DNA from: Bacteroidota bacterium | GTDB lineage: Bacteria; Bacteroidota; Bacteroidia; NS11-12g; UBA9320 | DNA: 5,350 nucleotides | Direction: 5' to 3' | NCBI GenBank assembly: GCA_003484585.1 | Contig: DNBZ01000373.1 | Coordinates: forward strand, 1 to 5,350 | Shown here: positions 1-5,095 of the stretch, one piece after another | Layout of the letters: every line of letters starts with the position of its first letter | How positions within the stretch are numbered: position 1 is the stretch's first letter | Translations under genes and position numbers: made by a program | The notes under the pieces: generated by a model | The model's database searches: none | What the model was told of the DNA's origin: nothing | The model's input: only the letters and a program-made list of their open reading frames with translations

Positions 1-60
1 GAGTACGAATCCTAAAAGTAGGGTACTTAAAACCGTTAATATTAAATTTCGCTTATTCAT
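1..60 (-). CDS. N-terminus of a small exported or membrane-anchored protein, third gene of the ECF sigma operon (3' end outside window)
   Basis: The minus strand has an ATG at 60-58 whose first bases overlap the TGA stop of the upstream anti-sigma-like gene (ATGA, 4 bp). This strongly suggests translational coupling. Only 20 codons are visible: a short positive start (MNKRN) followed by a hydrophobic run (LILTVLSTLLLGFVL). That reads as a Sec signal peptide or an N-terminal membrane anchor. No lipobox cysteine is reached before the window ends, so a lipoprotein is not excluded. From family knowledge, the third gene of a Bacteroidota sigma / small TM protein / exported protein operon is often a Spy/CpxP-like periplasmic stress protein. 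That identity is inference only, because the mature part is not visible. Confidence 0.72.
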   Translation of the reverse strand, partial: MNKRNLILTVLSTLLLGFVL

Positions 61-323
61 AGTTGTACATATCTATAATAGCTAGTCATTTCATTATACT
101 CAGAAAGCCCCAATATAGCGTCTATACTCAAGTTTCCGTCTTGCATATATACCGAAACCATACATAAGACTACTGATGCAGCTACTCCTAAAAACAGCCA
201 CCTTGGCCGCAAAAATATTGGGGTTATTTCCCGTCGTATTCCTTCTAATACTTCCGTTGCAAAATTTGCATAGAAAGTATATTGCTGCTCTTTCAATTGA
301 TTTTCAAGTTTATGTGTGCTCAT
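57..323 (-). CDS. Small single-TM protein, probable anti-sigma factor of the adjacent ECF sigma factor
   Basis: This is an 88-residue protein with a polar N-terminal half (about residues 1-41, several Glu/Lys/Arg), one clear membrane segment at about 43-60 (WLFLGVAASVVLCMVSVYM) and a short C-terminal tail of about 28 residues. N-in/C-out topology would put the polar N-terminus in the cytoplasm, where it could hold a sigma factor. It starts 14 bp inside the 3' end of the sigma gene and ends in an ATGA overlap with the next gene, so the three are almost certainly one operon. It has no HxxxCxxC zinc anti-sigma motif; the only Cys is in the membrane segment. The anti-sigma role is therefore inferred from position, size and topology, not from a recognised domain. 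It could instead be an unrelated small membrane protein. Confidence 0.75.
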   Translation of the reverse strand: MSTHKLENQLKEQQYTFYANFATEVLEGIRREITPIFLRPRWLFLGVAASVVLCMVSVYMQDGNLSIDAILGLSEYNEMTSYYRYVQL

Positions 324-870
324 ATTTTAAATCAGTTATTAATATTACTTTTAATTTGTCTATTCCTCTTTTTAGTCTAGAGAGGACCGTGCCTTTAGGT
401 ATTCCTAAAATATTTGCAGTTTCTATGGTGTCGTAACCCAGTATCATCCTAAGTGTCACTACGCTTCTATGTTTTTCTTCTAGCATTTGTAATCCTTTAT
501 TTATAAGCTCTTTATTAGCTATGTCTGTACTTAGGTCACTTTGATATACTAAGCCTGCATGCTCTAAGGTATAAGACCTTGGTGCATATACTTTTCTCCG
601 TTTAAGTGCATTAAGAGAAAGATTCATAGATATTCTGGTTAGGTATGTACTGACCTTAGCTTCTCGCTTAAACTTGCTAAGTGACTTATAGAAACGAATA
701 AAAACTTGATGACCAATCTCCTGAGCTTCGTCCCAATCTCCTAGCATATTCATGGCTACAGAGGCAACAAGGCTTTGATGACGATTTATCAATTCTTCGA
801 AACAAGAATCGTCACCATTTAGTACCTTATTCACTAATTCAAAATCGGTATTCGAAGTTTTATCTTTCAC
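310..870 (-). CDS. ECF-type RNA polymerase sigma factor (sigma-70 family, RpoE-like)
   Basis: This 186-residue protein is the usual ECF length. Region 2 covers about residues 23-93: DWDEAQEIGHQVFIRFYKSL (45-64) corresponds to the conserved DxxxAxDxxQxxF core-binding helix, and STYLTRISMNLSLNALKRR (74-92) to the -10-reading region 2.3/2.4. After a linker (about 94-128), region 4 runs from about 130 to 174, with the helix-turn-helix at about 148-169 (TIETANILGIPKGTVLSRLKRG), which contacts the -35 element. The start is GTG at 870-868. It fits because the conserved N-terminal pattern begins right after it, and there is no Shine-Dalgarno. The gene overlaps the anti-sigma-like gene by 14 bp. ECF factors of this design normally direct transcription of their own operon in response to an envelope signal; the signal here is unknown. 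The family assignment is firm and the regulon is not. Confidence 0.95.
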   Translation of the reverse strand: MKDKTSNTDFELVNKVLNGDDSCFEELINRHQSLVASVAMNMLGDWDEAQEIGHQVFIRFYKSLSKFKREAKVSTYLTRISMNLSLNALKRRKVYAPRSYTLEHAGLVYQSDLSTDIANKELINKGLQMLEEKHRSVVTLRMILGYDTIETANILGIPKGTVLSRLKRGIDKLKVILITDLKYEHT

Positions 871-902
871 TTAGAACTGTAAAAGATAGACAATGTATAT
901 GT

Positions 903-920
903 TCTATTGATTCCAATAGA
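903..920. repeat. Perfect 7-bp inverted repeat upstream of the ECF sigma gene (possible operator)
   Basis: TCTATTG (903-909) and CAATAGA (914-920) are perfect reverse complements separated by ATTC. The repeat lies 13 bp past the stop of the small lipoprotein and 32 bp before the sigma GTG. It is AT-rich and has no T-run on either side, so it is a poor intrinsic terminator. A protein-binding site or a small leader hairpin fits the position better, but a 7-bp repeat can occur by chance in AT-rich DNA. The surrounding leader has no good match to the housekeeping TTG-N19-TAnnTTTG promoter, which leaves an ECF-type promoter or read-through from the lipoprotein gene as the source of sigma transcription. 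Confidence 0.4.
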
Positions 921-933
921 CTAATAATCGTTT

Positions 934-1062
934 TTACATCCAACCCATTTCGACCTTCTTTTTACCTTTGGTGTTGCATTTTTTCTTAGATGAGCATGCA
1001 CTAAAGAGAAGTGTAATGGTGAATAATGAAAGGAGCAGTATGGTTTTACTTTTTATGTTCAT
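934..1062 (-). CDS. Small cationic lipoprotein, 42 residues
   Basis: An ATG at 1062-1060 opens a 42-codon frame ending in TAA at 936-934. The N-terminus is MNIKSK, then a hydrophobic stretch (residues about 8-20), then a lipobox around LLFSAC with Cys23 as the predicted lipidated residue. The -3 position is Phe rather than the usual Leu, -2 is Ser and -1 is Ala. The mature peptide is only 20 residues: CSSKKKCNT, a second Lys-rich block (GKKKV), then EMGWM. It has a second Cys (29), a net positive charge and an aromatic C-terminal end. The positive residues after Cys23 differ from the acidic export signal of Bacteroidota surface lipoproteins, so periplasm-facing anchoring seems likelier. The frame fits cleanly between the arginase-family stop (30 bp upstream) and the sigma start (63 bp downstream), all on the same strand. 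I do not recognise a named family. The signal-plus-lipobox architecture is the evidence that it is real. Confidence 0.72.
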   Translation of the reverse strand: MNIKSKTILLLSLFTITLLFSACSSKKKCNTKGKKKVEMGWM

Positions 1063-1092
1063 TGCTATAGGGCTAACGAAAGTAGCTTGTTT

Positions 1093-2199
1093 TTATTTTA
1101 ATCTTTTGATGGCCTGCAAATACCGTTCTGGGGTATCTCCTGAAGCGGCCACTTGGTAGTCGTCATAAGTACATGGTAAACGCACTATGCTTCTTTCATC
1201 CTCCGGTCTAGATGGATGCTCTATGTCCATCCACCATCGTGAGGTTCTTTTACTCTTTAGGAATAGTATAGGTGGCTGGGTATCATTTATGTCACATCTA
1301 TATTTAGTAAACTCACTGTGCATTTCTGGGGAATCTTGTGTTCTGTTAGCATATCCGTCTAGGTAGTACCATATTAGTTGGGATATTAGCTTAGCGGTAA
1401 GATGTAGCGGATCGCTTTTTTCTTGGTATCCAAATATTCCGAAAATTCTTGAGGTGTCACTCACACCAGCATAGCGTGCAAGTTGGCAAGCCTCTTCACT
1501 TGTAAGACCATTTGGCTGCACTTCTATTTGGCCAGGTGCGTCAGAATGCCTTAGAGCATCCATGTTAAACAACGTAAGGTCCGCATCTCGCAGATATACT
1601 TCTGCTTCTTCAATATTGGCTTTAAGTGCACCAAGACGCATATAACCAAAATTTAAATTTTCAAGAGTGTCCATAGCTTTTGGTGGGATATAGTGACTCT
1701 GAAACCCAAGAACATTAAGATTTTTTAGATAGTTAGGTGTGTGAGCACATATTCTACTTAGCAATTGGTATTCAAGTATAGGAAGGTGCGAAGAAATAAG
1801 TGTGGCCTCCACACTTTTACCTAAGTTTTCTAAAGGGTGATATAGTGCCTCGCCTTGGTCTATGTTAGTTCCTAATACTAGTACTACTATATCTAGCTCT
1901 AGTAATTCCTGGGTTACGGTTTTTAGAGCTGCGTGTGTTTCCGCCGGAGTATCGCCTGCTAGTATATCTCCTAGGTCTACGAGAATAGTTTCTAGGCTAG
2001 TATGTGCTACAAGTGAGTATAGTTCTCTTCTAATAGTGTCATTTTCCGTAGCATTTGAGTTGCTTTTGACGCCCATGATGGCAATTTTTTTGCCATCTAA
2101 AGAGGGGAAATTATGCACATGACGTTCTATACCTGCACCTAGCTGGTATTGCATAAATTCTTGGACAATGTTTATTTTGGAGAAGTATTCTTCTAGCAT
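1093..2199 (-). CDS. Arginase/formimidoylglutamase-fold protein with a degenerate metal site (Bacteroidota type)
   Basis: With the ATG at 2199-2197 this is 368 residues. The frame is open further upstream (to 2265), but that extension is rich in Tyr/Leu, crosses the divergent epimerase start and lies upstream of a likely -7 box, so I reject it. The fold is recognisable from the segment IAIMGV (39-44), the strand DIVVLVLGTNID (103-114) at the place of the GGDH metal motif, FNMDALRHSDAPG (211-223) at the place of SFDxDxxDP, EEACQLARYAGVSD (235-248) and the C-terminal KRTSRWWM (317-324). True arginases and agmatinases bind two Mn ions through GGDH, DxHxD and DxD. Here the His of the first motif is missing, no DAHxD is visible (LGFQSHY, 164-170, is the nearest strand), and the third motif begins with Asn instead of Asp. 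It is therefore probably not a working ureohydrolase. Databases often call such proteins formimidoylglutamase or hutG, but no histidine-degradation gene is nearby. Confidence 0.88.
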   Translation of the reverse strand: MLEEYFSKINIVQEFMQYQLGAGIERHVHNFPSLDGKKIAIMGVKSNSNATENDTIRRELYSLVAHTSLETILVDLGDILAGDTPAETHAALKTVTQELLELDIVVLVLGTNIDQGEALYHPLENLGKSVEATLISSHLPILEYQLLSRICAHTPNYLKNLNVLGFQSHYIPPKAMDTLENLNFGYMRLGALKANIEEAEVYLRDADLTLFNMDALRHSDAPGQIEVQPNGLTSEEACQLARYAGVSDTSRIFGIFGYQEKSDPLHLTAKLISQLIWYYLDGYANRTQDSPEMHSEFTKYRCDINDTQPPILFLKSKRTSRWWMDIEHPSRPEDERSIVRLPCTYDDYQVAASGDTPERYLQAIKRLK

Positions 2200-2218
2200 T
2201 AAATATATTCGTAGTGGA

Positions 2219-2226
2219 CAAAGATA
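2219..2226 (-). promoter_or_regulatory. Candidate -7 box (TATCTTTG) for the arginase-family gene
   Basis: On the minus strand TATCTTTG matches the Bacteroidota -7 consensus TAnnTTTG at every fixed position. It lies 19 bp before the ATG at 2199, which would give a leader of roughly a dozen bases. No TTG is found at the expected 19-bp spacing upstream, so the -33 half is weak or absent. The box sits in the 40-bp gap between two divergent genes, where a promoter is needed, and its position supports the shorter start chosen for the gene. Confidence 0.4.
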
Positions 2227-2239
2227 AATCAAGTAATAC

Positions 2240-3223
2240 GTGAATTTTGCCATAACAGGAGCCAATGGATTTTTAGGTGTACATATTATACATCACTTGC
2301 TCAATAGCGGACATTCTGTAAAGGCTATCATTAGACCCAATGCATGTTTAGACGAATTTGAGCTCATAAAGCAACGGTATGCACTATCTAAAGATATCTA
2401 CACTAATTTAAGTTGGCATACGTGCGAATTATTTGACGTAGTTGGTTTAGAACAAGCTTTTTATGGAGCGGATTATATAGTTCATCTAGCAGGTAAAATT
2501 TCTTATCTTAAAAAAGACCTACCCTCTTTAATACAAATAAATCAGGGATACACAGCTAATATAGTAAACGTGGCTCTATCTCTGAAAGTTAAAAAACTCT
2601 TATTCTGTAGCAGCATAGCAGCAATTAGTAAAAATTCTAAAAACGAATCCATTACCGAGGAGACAGAGTGGGATGACGAGATAGCTCATAGTAACTATGG
2701 ATTTACTAAGTATCTAGGCGAGTGTGAGGTGTGGAGGGGCAGAGAAGAAGGTTTGGCAACGGTAGCTATAAACCCGGGCATAATATTGGGGTATGGAGAT
2801 TCTAAAAAAGGAAGCAATAAATTATTTGATAATGCTAAGAGTGGGTTCCCTTTTTATAGTCGCGGTATTACGGGTTGGGTTGGCGTGCGAGATGTAGCAC
2901 GGATTGCGGAGCGGCTTTGCTTATCAGATATCACTGGAGAGAGATTTATTGTGGTGAGCGAAAACAAGAGTTTCAAGGATATAGCGGATATTATGACGAA
3001 TGCCGTTGGGACTAAGAAACCAGTTATTGAGATAAAGGAACTTTTGTATAAAATGGCTTACGGCATAGTGGCAGTCAAAGAATTTTTAGGCCTTGGCGGT
3101 ATGCTAAGTAAAGAGACTGTGCGTGCTAGTGTTTCGATCAATCATTTTGATAATTCGAAAGTGAAAAAAGCTTTAGCGTATGATTTTGAAACCATGAAAG
3201 AGGTGATTCAGGACTCTGTATAA
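2240..3223 (+). CDS. NAD(P)-dependent epimerase/dehydratase family protein (extended SDR, dihydroflavonol-reductase-like)
   Basis: This is a 327-residue protein starting at GTG. The Rossmann motif begins at residue 7, so little could be missing or extra. Visible motifs are GANGFLG (7-13), which binds the dinucleotide; Arg32 at the end of the second strand, where a basic residue usually favours NADP(H); HLAG (82-85); the catalytic Ser region FCSSIA (122-127); and YGFTK (153-157), supplying the catalytic Tyr153 and Lys157. The order and spacing are those of extended short-chain dehydrogenases. Such enzymes oxidise, reduce or epimerise sugar nucleotides, flavonoid-like ketones or sterol/lipid intermediates; the substrate cannot be read from the sequence. 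The gene stands alone on the plus strand, divergent from the arginase-family gene and convergent with rplY. Weak -7-like matches (TATATTCG at 2204-2211, one mismatch) lie upstream, with no proper -33 partner. Confidence 0.93.
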   Translation: MNFAITGANGFLGVHIIHHLLNSGHSVKAIIRPNACLDEFELIKQRYALSKDIYTNLSWHTCELFDVVGLEQAFYGADYIVHLAGKISYLKKDLPSLIQINQGYTANIVNVALSLKVKKLLFCSSIAAISKNSKNESITEETEWDDEIAHSNYGFTKYLGECEVWRGREEGLATVAINPGIILGYGDSKKGSNKLFDNAKSGFPFYSRGITGWVGVRDVARIAERLCLSDITGERFIVVSENKSFKDIADIMTNAVGTKKPVIEIKELLYKMAYGIVAVKEFLGLGGMLSKETVRASVSINHFDNSKVKKALAYDFETMKEVIQDSV

Positions 3224-3225
3224 TG

Positions 3226-3259
3226 AAAAAAATCCCCTTCTGCATAGCAGAAAGAGATT
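3226..3259 (-). terminator. Intrinsic terminator of the tRNA-Gln–prs–rplY unit
   Basis: Read on the minus strand, AATCTCTTTCTGC, a TAT loop and GCAGAAGGGGATT form a 13-bp stem with two G·U wobbles, and the 3' arm runs straight into a seven-T tract (two of the Ts belong to the stem). It starts 27 bp after the rplY stop. On the plus strand the two wobbles become C·A mismatches and no T tract follows, so the signal is directional and does not serve the convergent epimerase gene. Confidence 0.85.
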
Positions 3260-3286
3260 CTAAATATTTCATTATAAAACAGAAGC

Positions 3287-3901
3287 CTATTCTGCAGCTG
3301 CTTCTTCAGTTTCTGCTTCAGCCTCTTCTTCGCCTGAATCAGCAGCACTTTTAGCAGCTCTAGTTACGATACAAGATACAATAGAGTTATTTGGGGAATC
3401 TAATAACGTGAGTTTGTCTACTGAGATTTCACCTACTTTAATGCTCTTACCTATTTCTAAAGTGTCTATACTCACTTCTATGAATTCTGGAAGATCTGAA
3501 ATAAGACCAGAAACCATAAGTTTTTTAATTTTCACTTGTAGTTTACCACCACTTTTCATTACACCAGGGGAGTCACCTACTATTTTTACTGGTACTGGAA
3601 TAGAAATTGGGCTTTCCGCACCTACTTCTAAAAAATCAGCATGTATTATGTCTTCTGACACTGGATGATACTGTATTTCTTGAACCTTTGCTAGAGTAAC
3701 ACTGTTTCCTATAGTTATCTTAGCAAGATATGTATTTGGAGTATATACCAAATGTGTGAAATCTGCTTGATATACAGTAAAATGTTGATTTTCACCTTTT
3801 CCGTATATAACACAAGGTACTTTACCTTCGTTTCTTACTTTTTTACTAGATGCTTTTCCTAAACCATCTCGTACTTCGCCTTTTAATGCAATTACTTTCA
3901 T
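3287..3901 (-). CDS. rplY: Large-subunit ribosomal protein L25, CTC/TL5 type
   Basis: This is a 204-residue protein. The N-terminal half (about 1-91) is the L25 domain that binds 5S rRNA: it has the typical opening (MKVIALKGEVRDGLGKASSKKVRNEGKVPCVIYG) and HPVSEDIIHADFLEV (79-93). The C-terminal half (about 95-183) is the all-beta TL5/CTC extension (IPVPVKIVGDSPGV... and the DLPEFIEVSIDTLEIGKSIKV segment), so this is the long form and not the short E. coli form. An acidic low-complexity tail (about 189-204, Glu/Ala) closes the protein, as in many Bacteroidota homologues. It starts at ATG 3901-3899, 31 bp after the prs stop, and is the last gene before the terminator. The AT-only leader carries no Shine-Dalgarno. 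From established knowledge, prs-rplY pairs are common in bacteria and pth often follows; here pth does not follow. Confidence 0.96.
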   Translation of the reverse strand: MKVIALKGEVRDGLGKASSKKVRNEGKVPCVIYGKGENQHFTVYQADFTHLVYTPNTYLAKITIGNSVTLAKVQEIQYHPVSEDIIHADFLEVGAESPISIPVPVKIVGDSPGVMKSGGKLQVKIKKLMVSGLISDLPEFIEVSIDTLEIGKSIKVGEISVDKLTLLDSPNNSIVSCIVTRAAKSAADSGEEEAEAETEEAAAE

Positions 3902-3932
3902 TATTAAAATTGATAAATTATTAAATTTCTTT

Positions 3933-4904
3933 TTAAATTAACTCTTGCTGATATGTATCAGATATATTGAATAGTGAACTTATAGAGCCAAATTCACTTA
4001 CGTTTCTTATAGCGTTAGAGAATAGACGATCTACGCTCAACACTTTAATTTTTTTATAGTTTCCCGCTTTTATAGGAATGGTATCGCAAAGGATAATCTC
4101 TTCTAAAACTGAGTTTTCTAGGTTTTCGTATGCCTTGCCGCTTAGCACTGGGTGTGTACACACTGCACGTACGGATTTGGCTCCTTGGCTTTTTATCAAG
4201 GCAGCTGCCTTACAAAGCGTATTAGCAGTGTCGCATATGTCATCTATAAGCACTACATCTTTGCCTGTTACATCTCCTATCACGGTCATAGAAGCTATTT
4301 CATTAGCTCTTTTACGTGCTTTATCGCAGATTACCATTTCTACACCCAGGTACTTTGCAAACTCACGTACTCTTTTAGTGGCTCCTACATCTGGAGCTGC
4401 GAGTAATAAATCGTTTGTTTGTAAACTTTTTATGTAGGGGATGAAAATTACAGTTGAATCTAAGTGGTCTACAGGGATGTCAAAAAATCCTTGTATTTGT
4501 GGAGCATGCAAGTCCATTGTCATTACTCTATCAGCACCAGCTGCTGTAAGAATATTTGCTACCATCTTAGAACTTATAGGCACACGTGGCTTATCTTTTC
4601 TGTCTTGTCTAGCTAAACCAAAGTATGGAATTACGGCTACTACCTTATGTGCAGAAGCACGTTTAGCAGCATCTATAAGCATTAAAAGCTCCATAAGATT
4701 GTCTGCTGGTGGCATAGTAGACTGAATGATAAACACATCACATCCACGCACAGTTTCATCTATACAAGGTTGAAATTCCCCGTCACTAAATGTATTTACA
4801 GTAACTGTACCTAATGATTTACCGTAAGCTAGAGCGATTTTCTCAGCTAGAGGTTTGGAGCCGGATCCGGCGAATATTTTGACTTTATTTATAAAAGATG
4901 GCAT
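3933..4904 (-). CDS. prs: Ribose-phosphate pyrophosphokinase (PRPP synthase, class I)
   Basis: This 323-residue enzyme makes 5-phosphoribosyl-1-diphosphate from ribose 5-phosphate and ATP. PRPP is the shared precursor of purines, pyrimidines, histidine, tryptophan and NAD. Visible motifs are FSDGE (39-43); the ATP-binding segment FGLARQDRKDKPR (95-107); TMDLHAPQIQGFF (129-141) with catalytic His133; the flexible-loop CDKARKRANE (193-202) with Lys195; and the ribose-5-phosphate/PRPP loop LIDDICDTANTL (219-230). In that loop Asn228 takes the place of the Gly seen in the common DTAGT form. The position is variable in the general phosphoribosyltransferase signature, so activity is probably kept. 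The length is normal for the family (about 310-320). It sits between tRNA-Gln and rplY with no promoter match in its own 76-bp leader, so it is most likely transcribed from the tRNA promoter. Confidence 0.98.
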   Translation of the reverse strand: MPSFINKVKIFAGSGSKPLAEKIALAYGKSLGTVTVNTFSDGEFQPCIDETVRGCDVFIIQSTMPPADNLMELLMLIDAAKRASAHKVVAVIPYFGLARQDRKDKPRVPISSKMVANILTAAGADRVMTMDLHAPQIQGFFDIPVDHLDSTVIFIPYIKSLQTNDLLLAAPDVGATKRVREFAKYLGVEMVICDKARKRANEIASMTVIGDVTGKDVVLIDDICDTANTLCKAAALIKSQGAKSVRAVCTHPVLSGKAYENLENSVLEEIILCDTIPIKAGNYKKIKVLSVDRLFSNAIRNVSEFGSISSLFNISDTYQQELI

Positions 4905-4923
4905 ATAGTTGCTTTACTGTCAC

Positions 4924-4939
4924 CCAGCTTTAATGCTGG
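4924..4939 (-). other. Small hairpin in the prs leader between tRNA-Gln and prs
   Basis: CCAGC and GCTGG (5 bp, perfect) flank a 6-nt ATTAAA loop, 19 bp before the prs ATG. No T tract follows on the minus strand (GTGACAG comes next), so it is not a terminator. In a tRNA–mRNA transcript it could mark or protect the new 5' end once the tRNA is cut out. The stem is short and may be chance. Confidence 0.35.
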
Positions 4940-4980
4940 ATTATCATAAACTGATTAAAACCTTTCCGTTCTAATAAATT

Positions 4981-5056
4981 TGGTTGGCCGACCAGGTTTC
5001 GAACCTGGACTCTTCTGTACCAAAAACAGACGTGTTGCCAGTTACACCATCGGCCA
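4981..5056 (-). tRNA. tRNA-Gln, anticodon UUG, with encoded CCA
   Basis: The minus strand folds into a complete cloverleaf of 73 nt plus CCA. The acceptor stem TGGCCGA pairs with TCGGCCA (7 bp). The D arm is GTGT/ACAC with an 8-nt loop containing GG. The anticodon stem TCTGT/ACAGA holds the 7-nt loop TTTTGGT, giving anticodon TTG at 5023-5021 (Gln, CAA and probably CAG codons). The variable loop is 5 nt, and the T arm CCAGG/CCTGG carries loop TTCGAAA. The discriminator is A (4984) and CCA is encoded at 4983-4981. It is the first gene of the prs–rplY transcription unit, starting about 10 bp after a consensus -7 box. Confidence 0.98.
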
Positions 5057-5065
5057 ATTTGGCTG

Positions 5066-5095
5066 CAAATTTAGTCCTCTTTTTCTAATTTGCAA
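5066..5095 (-). promoter_or_regulatory. Consensus Bacteroidota promoter for tRNA-Gln–prs–rplY
   Basis: On the minus strand TTG (5095-5093) is followed by exactly 19 bases and then TAAATTTG (5073-5066). This is a full match to the known Bacteroidota primary-sigma pattern TTG-N19-TAnnTTTG. Transcription would start about 5-7 bases later, within a few bases of the mature tRNA 5' end at 5056, so almost no leader needs to be trimmed. The promoter overlaps the last codons and the stop of recQ. Strong housekeeping promoters of this form are expected for tRNA genes. Confidence 0.82.

Noticed and set aside
1077..1084. TACTTTCG on the minus strand as a -7 box for the small lipoprotein.
   Set aside because: One mismatch to TAnnTTTG and no TTG at the right distance; read-through from the arginase-family gene is as likely.
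968..1159. A plus-strand frame of 63 residues with hydrophobic stretches.
   Set aside because: It is antisense to the lipoprotein signal sequence, which explains the apparent hydrophobic content, starts at TTG, and runs into the antisense of the arginase-family gene.
2149..2180. TTG and TATTTTGG on the plus strand as a promoter for the epimerase gene.
   Set aside because: Spacing is 21 bases and the -7 element is off by one position, inside the coding region of the divergent gene; too weak to list.
2200..2265. A 22-residue N-terminal extension of the arginase-family protein (two earlier in-frame Met codons).
   Set aside because: It would overlap the epimerase start, lies upstream of the TATCTTTG box, has a composition unlike the family, and the ATG at 2199 gives the expected beginning and length.
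5053..5063. Palindrome GCCAATTTGGC at the tRNA 5' end.
   Set aside because: Half of it is the tRNA acceptor stem; five-base arms are too short to claim a separate site.
5064..5094. Inverted repeat TGCAAATTTAG / CTAATTTGCA after recQ, considered as a recQ terminator.
   Set aside because: It has a one-base bulge, a 10-nt loop, no T tract on the minus strand, and both arms are accounted for by the TTG and TAAATTTG promoter elements.
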